A DNA stretch of 64,000 bases, taken from the NCBI RefSeq assembly GCF_017848645.1, contig NZ_JAFEIF010000036.1, positions 1 to 64,000 of the forward strand. The letters are read 5' to 3'. Origin of the DNA: Limnohabitans sp. (GTDB lineage Bacteria > Pseudomonadota > Gammaproteobacteria > Burkholderiales > Burkholderiaceae_C). The notes below the pieces were generated by a model, which saw only the letters and a list, made by a program, of their open reading frames with translations, was not told where the DNA came from and made no database searches. The translations under genes were made by a program, and so were the position numbers. Positions 33,746 to 41,620 of the stretch are shown piece after piece (the stretch's first letter is position 1; the number at the start of each line of letters is the position of its first letter).

Positions 33746-34782
33746 TTGGTCACGCCCAACTCGCGCGACACGCTGGTGATGAGGCCACGGTACTCGTCCA
33801 GCGCTTGTTTGGCGGCAGGCGATTTCTTGCCAGCCTCTGCCAGCCATTCGTCCTGCACAAAAGCCAGCTTGGTGCGCAGCTCTTGCAGCAGGGGGCCTTG
33901 CACGGGTGTCACCTTGACCCCGGCAGCGGCCAGTTGGCGGTCGGCGTCGTCTTCCTTGGCCTGCCAGACGGTGGCAAAGCGGCGAACCATGGCCTCACCC
34001 GAGAGCTTTTCAATGGCTGCGCGGTCGCGCGCCTCCAGTGCTGCCCACTTCGCGGCGTTCACCACCACGAACTGGCTGGAATGCGCAAAACCGCCCGGCA
34101 CATACGACGCCGTGGGCATGTGCTGGGTCATCTTGAAGGCCACCACGGTTTCCTTTTGCTGGAACATGCCCTGGATCACGCCTCGCGAGATTTGCTCGTA
34201 AGCTTCGGACAGCGGCGAAGAGATGGGCGTCATGCCGAGCGAGCGGGTGATTTTTTCGACCGTGGTGCCGGGCACACGGATCTTGATGCCACTGACCGCG
34301 TTCATGGAGGTCAAGGCATTGGCCTTGGTGAACAGCTGGTAGGAGCCATTGGTCCAAAGACCCAGCAGCACCGTGCCCTCGTGTTCGTTGGCTTGTGCAA
34401 AGTGCTTTTGGTAGGTGCGCCAGTAAGCCAGCGAGTTGACCACCGCGTGGTCGGTCGTGAAAGGCAGCTCGCCCATTTCGGTGAACTTGAAACGGTTGGG
34501 CGTGTAGGCATGCACGCTGAATGCAATGTCGGCCACGCCGTTTTTGACCAAGTCAAAGTGAGCTGGCGGCGCACCCAGTGCGGGCAGCACCTGAATCTTG
34601 ACCCGCCCTTCGGTGGCCTTTTCGACATCGGCGGCCCAGGGCTGGATCATTTCGGTGACCACGTGGTGGGTCGGTGGCAGCCAGTTGGAAAAGCGCCAGA
34701 CGGTTTGGGCTTGCGCTGCCAGGGCGAGACTGCCCAGCGCAGTGATGAGCAAGGACTGGCGCAGAAAACGAGGGGTGACCAT
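33742..34782 (-). CDS. dctP: TRAP transporter solute-binding protein DctP
   Basis: Periplasmic binding protein of a tripartite ATP-independent transporter. A signal peptide (LLITALGSLALAAQAQ) precedes TVWRFSNWLPPTHHVV, typical of DctP. Family features include the SGIKIRVPGTTVEKITRSLG segment with the substrate-carboxylate-binding Arg. The ATG at 34782 gives 346 residues; the track start is 28 codons early. It lies 55 bases after dctM and overlaps the TIGR04076 gene. The carried compound is probably an organic acid, but no specificity can be read. Confidence 0.92.
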   Translation of the reverse strand: MVTPRFLRQSLLITALGSLALAAQAQTVWRFSNWLPPTHHVVTEMIQPWAADVEKATEGRVKIQVLPALGAPPAHFDLVKNGVADIAFSVHAYTPNRFKFTEMGELPFTTDHAVVNSLAYWRTYQKHFAQANEHEGTVLLGLWTNGSYQLFTKANALTSMNAVSGIKIRVPGTTVEKITRSLGMTPISSPLSEAYEQISRGVIQGMFQQKETVVAFKMTQHMPTASYVPGGFAHSSQFVVVNAAKWAALEARDRAAIEKLSGEAMVRRFATVWQAKEDDADRQLAAAGVKVTPVQGPLLQELRTKLAFVQDEWLAEAGKKSPAAKQALDEYRGLITSVSRELGVTK

Positions 34783-34837
34783 GGGAAAGCTCCTTGGGTT
34801 GAGGGTGTTGGAGGGGACGAAGGATTTTTGAAAAGAA

Positions 34838-36127
34838 TCAGGTGATGGAGGGCAGCCACAGCGCAAGGGCGGGCACAGCGAGCAAGATGCCCAAGCGAAT
34901 CACGTCTGCCGCCACAAAGGCGCTGGCCCCGCGAAACACCACATTCAGCGGGACCGATGGAATCTGGCTGGCGAGCATGTACACGTTCATGCCCACGGGT
35001 GGGGTGATCAGTGCCACCTCGATGAGGGTGACGATCAGCACACCGAACCAGATCGGGTCGATGCCGTAGCTGACCACCAGGGGAAACACAATGGGCAGGG
35101 TCAGCAACAGCATGGACATGCTTTCCAAAAAGCAGCCCAGCACCAAATACATGGCACAAATGATGAGCAGGAACTGCATGGCCGACAGGTCCATGCCCTG
35201 AAACACGCCGCCCAACCAGGGCGTGAAGCCCGAGATGGTGATGTACTTGGACAAGACCAAAGCCCCGATCAGAATGAAAAACAAGCTGGTGGTGGTGACG
35301 GCGGTCTCGCGCAGCACCTGCACCAACATCTTGCGGGTCAGTCGCCCGCGTGCCAGCACAATCGCAAAGGCACCCGCAGCGCCGATGCCCGCCGCTTCAG
35401 TCGGGGTGAACCAGCCGCCGTAAAGCCCGCCAATCACCAGACCGAACAACAGGGCCACACTGCCGATGCCGCGCAAGGAATGCAGGCGTTCTGTCCAAGT
35501 GCTGCGCTCGCCTGCCGGGCCCGATTCGGGGTGACGCCAGGTGTAGACCATGACCGCGCCCACGTACAACAAGGCCCCCAACAGGCCGGGCAGCACACCG
35601 GCGATGAACAGCTTGCCGATGTCGGTCTGGGTCATGATGCCGTAGACCATGAGGGCCACGCTGGGCGGAATCATGATGCCCAAAGTCCCGGCCGAGGCGA
35701 TGCAGCCCGTGGCCAGCGCATCGCTGTAGCCGTAACGCTTCATCTCGGGGTAGGCCACACGCGTCATGGCCGCTGATGTGGCCAGGCTGCTGCCACAAAT
35801 GGCCGCAAAACCCGCGCAGGCCAGCACGGTGGCTATCGCCAGGCCGCCACGCAGATGCCCCACAAAACGGTAGGTGGCGCGGTACAACTCGCGCGAGATG
35901 TCCGCTTCGTTGATCAGGTTGCCCATCAGGATGAACAAAGGCACCACCGTGAGCGAATAGTTGTTGACGGTGCTGAAGGCCGTTTCACCGACCATGAACA
36001 AGGTGGGGCTCCAACCCAGGACACTCAGGCAGCCGACCACGCCCGTGACCAGCATGGCCACGGCAATGGGCACTTCGAGCGCAATCAGGGCCAGCATCAC
36101 GGCCAGTGCGATCAAGGTGGCGGTCAT
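34838..36127 (-). CDS. dctM: TRAP transporter large permease DctM
   Basis: Large membrane subunit of the TRAP transporter, 429 residues with about a dozen hydrophobic segments. The start at 36127 (MTATLIALAVMLALIALEVP) overlaps the dctQ stop by four bases. Typical DctM sequences are VPLFILMGNLINEADIS, FAAICGSSLATSAAMTRVAYPEM and TLGIMIPPSVALMVYGI. It works with DctQ and DctP using a sodium or proton gradient. Confidence 0.95.
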   Translation of the reverse strand: MTATLIALAVMLALIALEVPIAVAMLVTGVVGCLSVLGWSPTLFMVGETAFSTVNNYSLTVVPLFILMGNLINEADISRELYRATYRFVGHLRGGLAIATVLACAGFAAICGSSLATSAAMTRVAYPEMKRYGYSDALATGCIASAGTLGIMIPPSVALMVYGIMTQTDIGKLFIAGVLPGLLGALLYVGAVMVYTWRHPESGPAGERSTWTERLHSLRGIGSVALLFGLVIGGLYGGWFTPTEAAGIGAAGAFAIVLARGRLTRKMLVQVLRETAVTTTSLFFILIGALVLSKYITISGFTPWLGGVFQGMDLSAMQFLLIICAMYLVLGCFLESMSMLLLTLPIVFPLVVSYGIDPIWFGVLIVTLIEVALITPPVGMNVYMLASQIPSVPLNVVFRGASAFVAADVIRLGILLAVPALALWLPSIT

Positions 36128-36621
36128 GGAGCGATCCCGACACGTCGCTTGGACCAAAAGACCATCACCGCAGAAAGCGCCATGCTCACCGCCCCAAATC
36201 CGGCCACCCACGACAAGGGCACTTCGATGTAGGGTGCCCGGTCACCCGCTGCGCCGACACGCAGCATGTATTGAAACAATGCCCAGGCCAGATAGGCCAA
36301 AGCCAGGCAGGACAGGATTTTGCGCAGTTCGCGCAGCACGCGCGCCAGGCCCTTTGGCGCACTTCGCCACATTTGCAAAATGCCAGCGCGCACATGGTCG
36401 TCCTGCGCGGTCACCAGGGGCAAGGTGGCATAGACCAGCAAGCCCATGAGCAAGGCCGTCAATTCGTAAGCCCCGGTGATGGGGCGGCCTGCGATGCGCA
36501 AAACCACATCCAGAAAGGCCACAGCGGCCATGGCCGCGAGCACCCATGAGGCCACATGGACAAACCACAAAGCGGGTCGCGGTGCTGCTGCGGGCAGGGG
36601 TTCGGATGGGGCTGATTTCAT
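36124..36621 (-). CDS. dctQ: TRAP transporter small permease DctQ
   Basis: Small four-helix membrane subunit (165 residues) of the TRAP transporter. Typical segment: FLDVVLRIAGRPITGAYELTALLMGLLVYATLPL (core RIAGRPITGAYELT). It is the first gene of the operon dctQ-dctM-dctP-TIGR04076-aldo/keto reductase. A palindrome lies ten bases upstream of its ATG, between it and the divergent GntR gene, so GntR probably controls it. Confidence 0.92.
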   Translation of the reverse strand: MKSAPSEPLPAAAPRPALWFVHVASWVLAAMAAVAFLDVVLRIAGRPITGAYELTALLMGLLVYATLPLVTAQDDHVRAGILQMWRSAPKGLARVLRELRKILSCLALAYLAWALFQYMLRVGAAGDRAPYIEVPLSWVAGFGAVSMALSAVMVFWSKRRVGIAP

Positions 36622-36630
36622 GCGTTCACC

Positions 36631-36648
36631 ATAATGTGATCACATAAT
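36631..36648. promoter_or_regulatory. Palindrome between dctQ and gntR, probable operator
   Basis: ATAATGTGATCACATAAT is an 18-bp near-perfect palindrome (12-bp perfect core ATGTGATCACAT) in the 70-bp divergent gap. FCD-type GntR regulators bind such short symmetric AT-flanked sites and often control a divergent neighbour. Confidence 0.6.
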
Positions 36649-36691
36649 ACGGCATGCCTCTTGAATAAAGCAAGCGTGGATATACTGCCCC

Positions 36692-37432
36692 ATGGCCCGA
36701 CCCCGACGTGATGCCCCCAGTCCAGAATCCTTGCGATCCCCGATGCCGGTGTTGCGTCCGGTCTCGCGCGACTCGGTGCAGGATCGCATTTATGCCGAAC
36801 TCTCAGACGCCTTGATTTGCGGTCGCCTGCAGGGCGGGCAAACCCTTCAGATCAGGGACTTGGCCGAGGCCTTTCACACCAGTGTGATGCCCGTGCGCGA
36901 GGCCTTGCGGCGCTTGGTGGCCGAGGGTGCTTTGGAGTCCGCAACGCAGCGACCCGTTCGTGTGCCACACCTGTCGGTTCAGCGACTCGACGATATCCAC
37001 CAGGCCCGGCTTTTGGTGGAAGGGCACGCGGCTGAAATGGCGGCCGTGCGTGCAGATGATCATTTGTTGGCCGCACTTGAATTGGCCGATGCCGAGTTTT
37101 CACGCGCGCTGCAAACGGGTGATGTCGAGGCCGAATTGCAGGCCAATCGGCGCTTCCATTTCACGCTGTATGAGGCGGCTCAGTCACCCACATTGCTGTC
37201 CATGATTCGCAGTTTGTGGCTGCAAAGCGGTCCTTATGTGCGGGTGGCCGTGGCCCATCACAAGCCCGAGCAGGGCGCACCACGGACTTTGCACCACCAT
37301 GGCCTGATGCAGGCATTGGCCCAAGGAGACGCGCAAGCCGCTCGACGGGAACTGGAGGCTGATCTGGATTGGGCCTGGCGCTTGATGCAAGGCCAAGTGG
37401 GCCAACAGGCAGAGGCATCTGGCCCCATGTGA
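36692..37432 (+). CDS. GntR family regulator (FCD type)
   Basis: Transcription regulator of 246 residues. N-terminal winged helix-turn-helix (RIYAELSDALICGRLQGGQTLQIRDLAEAFHTSVMPVREALRRLVAEG, core TSVMPVREALRRLVAEG) and C-terminal FCD ligand domain (ARLLVEGHAAEMAAV ... NRRFHFTLYEAA ... LHHHGLMQALAQGD), with His residues suited to metal/acid binding. TATACT at 36681-36686 is so close to the first ATG that a start at 36743 (MPVLRPVSRD) is possible. Divergent from the TRAP operon, which it likely regulates. Confidence 0.9.
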   Translation: MARPRRDAPSPESLRSPMPVLRPVSRDSVQDRIYAELSDALICGRLQGGQTLQIRDLAEAFHTSVMPVREALRRLVAEGALESATQRPVRVPHLSVQRLDDIHQARLLVEGHAAEMAAVRADDHLLAALELADAEFSRALQTGDVEAELQANRRFHFTLYEAAQSPTLLSMIRSLWLQSGPYVRVAVAHHKPEQGAPRTLHHHGLMQALAQGDAQAARRELEADLDWAWRLMQGQVGQQAEASGPM

Positions 37433-37442
37433 AGCGCCCAGT

Positions 37443-37471
37443 AAAAAGCCCACCTTTTGGGTGGGCTTTTT
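37443..37471. terminator. Bidirectional terminator between gntR and tRNA-Asn
   Basis: A 12-bp perfect stem AAAAAGCCCACC / GGTGGGCTTTTT with a five-base loop. T runs occur on both strands, so it can stop the rightward gntR transcript and the leftward tRNA transcript. Confidence 0.85.
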
Positions 37472-37483
37472 GCTTTGTTGATT

Positions 37484-37559
37484 TGGCTCCTCAACCTGGG
37501 CTCGAACCAGGGACCTACGGATTAACAGTCCGGCGCTCTACCGACTGAGCTATTGAGGA
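37484..37559 (-). tRNA. tRNA-Asn (GTT)
   Basis: The 76-base minus-strand sequence starts TCCTCAATAGCTCAG, forms the D arm, an anticodon loop CTGTTAA with GTT anticodon, the T arm GGTTCGAGCC, and ends in an encoded CCA. The acceptor arms TCCTCAA and TTGAGGA pair perfectly. It closely resembles E. coli tRNA-Asn. Confidence 0.97.
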
Positions 37560-37638
37560 ACAGCTTTGAATTATAGAGCGATTTTTAGTCTGTTTTGAGA
37601 GGGGCCGCAGATTTTTTGAAAATCATGCAGCCCTGGTT

Positions 37639-39849
37639 TCAGAAGCTGGCCTTGACCGCCACACGCAGTGTGCGCGGTGCGCCTGCATACAGGTAGTAGT
37701 GGCCATATTGCTTGGGCGACTCGCGCCAGTAACGGCGGTCGGCCAGGTTGTCGATGGCCAGCGTCCACTGCGTGCGCGTGCCATGGATGCGCGTGTCGTA
37801 ATGTGTGGCCAAGTCGAGCGTGGTCCAGGCGGGCAGTTGGATGACGCCATCCTCGGTGACGCGGCGTGTGCCTTCGTGGTTCAAGCGCAAGCTGCTGCGC
37901 AGACCGGGGACGCCTGCGAAGCGGTATTGCCCCATGGCGCGCAAACTCATGCGCGGCACGTTCAGGGCACGTTGGCCGTTCACGCTGGGGTCAATCTCAG
38001 CCGCTTGACGCTTGGCATCGGTCCAGGTGGTGGCGATGTCCCATTGCCATTGCGCCTGGGTCAGGCCTGCCGACAACTCAAGGCCTCTGTGGCGGGCTTG
38101 GCCGTCGATTTTTCGGGTGCAGGTGTTGGCCTCGTCGCAAGCGCCTTCGTCGCCCGCCACGGGGCGGGTGATGTCAAACCAGCTCGCTTGCCAGCGCGTG
38201 CGTGCCCATTGGCCTTTGACGCCGATCTCAAACTGCTCGCTGCGCAGCGCGGGCAGGGCTTGTCCGGCGTTGGTGTAGCGGCTGCGGTTGGGCGCGACGT
38301 CGGTTTCAATGCCTTCGCCGTAGCTGCCGTAGACCAGGTAGGCGGGCGTGATCTGGTGTGTCAGGGCCAGCCAGGGGGTGTTGAAGCTGCGCACGTCTTG
38401 CACCGCGCGGCTGCCATCGGTGCGCTCGCTGGCGCGGTTCAGGCGTGTGTGGCGCAAGCCTAGCCACAGGGCGGTTTGCGCGCTCAACTCGATGCGGTCG
38501 CGCAGAGCGATTTCGGTGGTGTATTCGCTGCGCTGGGTGTTCAGGTCACCGGGTGTGGGCTGGGCCTCGGGGCTGTCGGATGTGCCGTCGATGTTGCCCG
38601 TGCCCGCCCAGTTATAGGCTTGCATGGCCGAGGGGCGGTCCAGCAAGCGGCTGCGCATGATGCTCAGCCCCAGGTGGTGGCGCAGACCGGCCAGTTGCGC
38701 GGAGCCATGGAGTTCGCTTTGCAGCGCATCGCTGCTGCGGCGTTCGTTGTCGCTGCGGTAGTCGTAGAGGTCAAAGCCGCCGTTGCTGCAGTACTTGTCG
38801 CCAACCCAGTCGCCACTGGGCGTGGTGCAGCCAAAGGCATAGCTCAATCGGTCGTCGGTGCGCAAGCGTTGTGCGCCGTATTGCGTGGTCCACAACCAGC
38901 CGCCGTCGAGGTTTTGCTTGAAGCGCAAGCTGCCCGTGGTGCCCGCAAAAACGCCGGGCACCGACCAAACCTGTCGCGTGATGTTGCGCTGGCCATCGAC
39001 GGTGGCTGGCAGGGAGGGCACACCGTTGAGCGGGTCGGTCGCATTGGCCAACAAGCTGTATGCGTTCACGCCCATTTGCTGGCGTTCGCTGCGCTCGATT
39101 TCCCACTCCAAGCGGCTGTCAGGCGTGAGCCGCCAGTCCATGGCCAAGGCGAAAAGGTGGCGGTGGCCTTCGGTGTTTCGGATGTACGGGTCCAGGTTTT
39201 CATAGGCGGCGTTGAAGCGGTAGCCCAGTGCCTGGTCCTGGCCAAAACGGCCGCCCAGGTCCAGCGCGATGCTGCTGCTGTGGCCCGGGCCGAAACTGGC
39301 GCTGACATCGCGCACGGTGGTGTTTTGGGCCGAGGGCGGGCGTTTGACCACGTAGTTGACCAAGCCGCCCGGGGCGCTGGTGCCCGCCTGAATGCCGCTG
39401 GTGCCTTTGAACAACTCGATGCGTTCCTTGTTGTCCATTCCAATCATGGTTTCGGCCGAGATCGGCAAGCCTTCGCGGCGGTAGTTGTAGCGGTTGTCCA
39501 GCGTGTAGCCGCGCACGCTCAGGCTGTCCCAATAGGCGGGCGAGTTGTAGCTGTCGGCCACGCTGGCATGGAGGCGCAAGGCATCCGACACGCGTTGCGC
39601 ACCGATGTCTTGTAGGGTTTGCCGATCGATGGTGACGGCGCTGAATGGCGCCTGGCGCAGCGGCACATCGCCAAAGCCGCTGACCTGTGAGGGCGCGGTG
39701 TCGGTGATGGTGATGTCGGTCAGGCCTTGTGCGGCGAGCCCGGTGGCGCTCAAAAGTGCGATGGCGCTGGCAACGTGGGTGGCGCGACAAGCCAGGCGGC
39801 CGGTAGACCGGCGCGAGCGAGATGAAAAGATGGGCGAAAAAAATGCCAC
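37639..39849 (-). CDS. TonB-dependent outer-membrane receptor, TPP-riboswitch controlled
   Basis: Outer-membrane active transporter of 736 residues: signal peptide (to about residue 40, SATGLAAQG), plug domain (VSDALRLHASV ... SLSVRGYTLDNRYNYRREGLPI, LFKGTSGIQAGTSAPGGLVNYVVKRP) and a C-terminal beta-barrel ending in LRVAVKASF, the terminal Phe being the usual barrel signal. Sequence resembles siderophore receptors, but a TPP riboswitch lies just upstream, so thiamin or a precursor is the more likely cargo. The start is GTG at 39849 with GAAGGA upstream. No other thiamin gene is next to it. Confidence 0.9.
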   Translation of the reverse strand: MAFFSPIFSSRSRRSTGRLACRATHVASAIALLSATGLAAQGLTDITITDTAPSQVSGFGDVPLRQAPFSAVTIDRQTLQDIGAQRVSDALRLHASVADSYNSPAYWDSLSVRGYTLDNRYNYRREGLPISAETMIGMDNKERIELFKGTSGIQAGTSAPGGLVNYVVKRPPSAQNTTVRDVSASFGPGHSSSIALDLGGRFGQDQALGYRFNAAYENLDPYIRNTEGHRHLFALAMDWRLTPDSRLEWEIERSERQQMGVNAYSLLANATDPLNGVPSLPATVDGQRNITRQVWSVPGVFAGTTGSLRFKQNLDGGWLWTTQYGAQRLRTDDRLSYAFGCTTPSGDWVGDKYCSNGGFDLYDYRSDNERRSSDALQSELHGSAQLAGLRHHLGLSIMRSRLLDRPSAMQAYNWAGTGNIDGTSDSPEAQPTPGDLNTQRSEYTTEIALRDRIELSAQTALWLGLRHTRLNRASERTDGSRAVQDVRSFNTPWLALTHQITPAYLVYGSYGEGIETDVAPNRSRYTNAGQALPALRSEQFEIGVKGQWARTRWQASWFDITRPVAGDEGACDEANTCTRKIDGQARHRGLELSAGLTQAQWQWDIATTWTDAKRQAAEIDPSVNGQRALNVPRMSLRAMGQYRFAGVPGLRSSLRLNHEGTRRVTEDGVIQLPAWTTLDLATHYDTRIHGTRTQWTLAIDNLADRRYWRESPKQYGHYYLYAGAPRTLRVAVKASF

Positions 39850-39930
39850 GACGTTATTCCTTCAACGTTATGGCAGGTCGGCTGACTGGGAACGTCATGC
39901 GGCCGAAACCGGACGCCGTTCTTTTGACAA

Positions 39931-40013
39931 GCTTCCCTGCGCGAGGATTACCTCAATCAGGTTCAAAGGGACTTTCTCAGTCGATGGCCTTGCAGCCACC
40001 AACACCCCTAGCG
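39931..40013 (-). ncRNA. TPP riboswitch (THI element)
   Basis: The minus strand carries the conserved THI-box segments: CTAGGGGTG at the 5' side, GACTGAGA, then CCCTTTGAACCTGATTGAGG, TAATCC and GCGCAGGGAAGC. These are the pyrimidine- and pyrophosphate-sensing parts of the thiamin pyrophosphate aptamer. It lies 81 bases before the GTG of the TonB receptor, so thiamin pyrophosphate should reduce receptor expression. Confidence 0.92.
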
Positions 40014-40046
40014 AATGCGCCGCAGGATCGCGGCGCGGTGTGGATT

Positions 40047-41084
40047 CTAGGCGATGCCCAAACGCTGGTGCAGCAGCGTGGACGTTGTCGTGTATTGCAG
40101 CAGGGTCTTTTCCTCGGGCCGCATCAGGGCCACGGCACCGAAGGCGGCCAGCGTGGCTTCGTGGAAGCCGCAGAGGATGAGTTTCTTTTTGCCGGGGTAG
40201 GTGTTGATGTCACCCACCGCAAAAATGCCGGGCTCCGAAGTCCCGAAGTTCTCGGTGTTGACCACCAGTTGTTTGCGCTCCATGGCCAGGCCCCATTGCG
40301 CCACGGGCCCCAATTTGGGCGACAGGCCCAGACAGGTTTGCAGCACATCCAGGCTCAGCCATTCGGCTTCGCCTTGCGGGTTGAGCAGTTCCAGCGCTTG
40401 CAGGCGGCCAGCATCGGTGCGCAGACCTGTGGGCTGACCGGCCACAAAGCGCATGCGGCCCCCGCTGCAGGCTTGGCGCATTTGCGCGGTCAAGGCCGGG
40501 TCGGCGCTGAACTGATCGCGGCGGTGCAGCAACGTGACGCTCGCGGCGGCTTGCGGTCCTTGGCACGCATCCAGGCAGGTTTGCAAAGCGCTGTCGCCGT
40601 CGCCCGCCACCACCAGGTGCTGGCCTGCCCAGCTCTGGGGCGAGGGGTGTTCGGCAAAAACTTGTGTGCCTTCAAAAGCCGCCAGGCCATCGAGCACCAT
40701 GCGGCGCGGCACAAAAGCACCTACGCCCGCAGCGATGAACAGGGTGGTGGTGCGAAACGTCTGGCCTGCGCTGGTGGTCACCAGCAGGCGCTGATCGGGC
40801 AGGCGCTCGATGCTGCCCACTTGCTGGCCCAGGTGAAGGGAGGGTTTGAAAGGGGCGATTTGTTGCTGCAGGCGCTCGATCAGTTCGAGGCCGGTGCAAA
40901 ACGGGATGCCCGGGATGTCGTAGATGGGTTTTTGGCCATACAGTTCGGCGCATTGGCCGCCCACATGGGGCAGGGCGTCGACGACATGGCTGTGCACCCC
41001 TTGCAGGCCCAACTGAAAGACCTGAAACAGGCCCACGGGGCCTGCGCCAATGACCAACGCGTCGGTGTCGATGGGGGTGGTCAT
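40047..41084 (-). CDS. Thioredoxin-reductase-like ferredoxin-NADP reductase
   Basis: FAD/NADPH enzyme of 345 residues resembling the thioredoxin-reductase-type ferredoxin/flavodoxin-NADP reductases (YumC type): FAD motif VIGAGPVGLFQVFQLGLQG, HVVDALPHVGGQCAELY, NADPH motif VVAGDGDSALQTCLDA, and a C-terminal GIFAVGDINTYPGKKKLILCG. The redox CxxC of thioredoxin reductase is absent. The ATG at 41084 is used; the track ORF is 20 codons longer. fdxA, a possible partner, is 64 bases upstream on the same strand, separated by a terminator. Confidence 0.9.
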   Translation of the reverse strand: MTTPIDTDALVIGAGPVGLFQVFQLGLQGVHSHVVDALPHVGGQCAELYGQKPIYDIPGIPFCTGLELIERLQQQIAPFKPSLHLGQQVGSIERLPDQRLLVTTSAGQTFRTTTLFIAAGVGAFVPRRMVLDGLAAFEGTQVFAEHPSPQSWAGQHLVVAGDGDSALQTCLDACQGPQAAASVTLLHRRDQFSADPALTAQMRQACSGGRMRFVAGQPTGLRTDAGRLQALELLNPQGEAEWLSLDVLQTCLGLSPKLGPVAQWGLAMERKQLVVNTENFGTSEPGIFAVGDINTYPGKKKLILCGFHEATLAAFGAVALMRPEEKTLLQYTTTSTLLHQRLGIA

Positions 41085-41100
41085 GGGGGCGGCTTGCGAT

Positions 41101-41140
41101 AAAAAAGGGCCGAGAATTTGGGCCGAATGGTTCGGCCCTT
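41101..41140 (-). terminator. Terminator after fdxA with two alternative hairpins
   Basis: Minus strand: AAGGGCCGA pairs with TCGGCCCTT followed by six T, a good terminator. A competing perfect 8-bp hairpin GGGCCGAA-CCA-TTCGGCCC uses the same first arm. Located nine bases past the fdxA stop. Confidence 0.6.
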
Positions 41141-41148
41141 GCAAAGCT

Positions 41149-41478
41149 TCAGCGGATCAGCTCGGCCAGCTTGCCGGTCTTGTCTTTCCATTCGTCGGCG
41201 TTGGGCATGGGGGTTTTGCGCTTGGTGATGCTTTTCCAGCCGGGCAAGAGGGCCAGCTCGGCGTTCAGCTTCGTCATGTGCTGCTGGTCGGCGGGCAGGT
41301 CTTCCTCGGCAAAGATGGCGTTCACGGGGCACTCGGGGATGCACACGGCGCAGTCGATGCACTCATCGGGGTCGATGGTCAGAAAGTTGGGGCCTTCGCG
41401 AAAGCAATCCACAGGGCAGACGTCCACACAGTCGGTGTATTTGCACTGGATACAGGATTCGGAAACAACGTGGGTCAT
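41149..41478 (-). CDS. fdxA: 7Fe ferredoxin FdxA
   Basis: Ferredoxin with one [3Fe-4S] and one [4Fe-4S] cluster: [18 protein letters not shown] then [13 protein letters not shown]. The Azotobacter-type FdxA tail (about 60 residues with KSITKRKTP) gives 109 residues, the normal length. Electron carrier for reductive enzymes; the reductase gene is directly downstream and the sulfate-reduction cluster is upstream. Confidence 0.95.
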   Translation of the reverse strand: MTHVVSESCIQCKYTDCVDVCPVDCFREGPNFLTIDPDECIDCAVCIPECPVNAIFAEEDLPADQQHMTKLNAELALLPGWKSITKRKTPMPNADEWKDKTGKLAELIR

Positions 41479-41620
41479 GATGGACTTGGAGTGAAGGAGT
41501 TTTGCGCAGCCAAACCACGCAGAGCATGCATTTTAAGGGGGATTCAGGGGCGCCCGGGCCCCCGGCTGGCGGTGTCTATGAGGCCAGCAGGGCTTTGGGC
41601 TGCAGATCAGAGGGGGCGTT

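Noticed and set aside
38476-39615. 379-residue plus-strand ORF antisense to the TonB receptor
   Set aside because: Composition (Val/Ala/Gly/His-rich without motifs) is that of a shadow; the receptor frame has full plug and barrel features.
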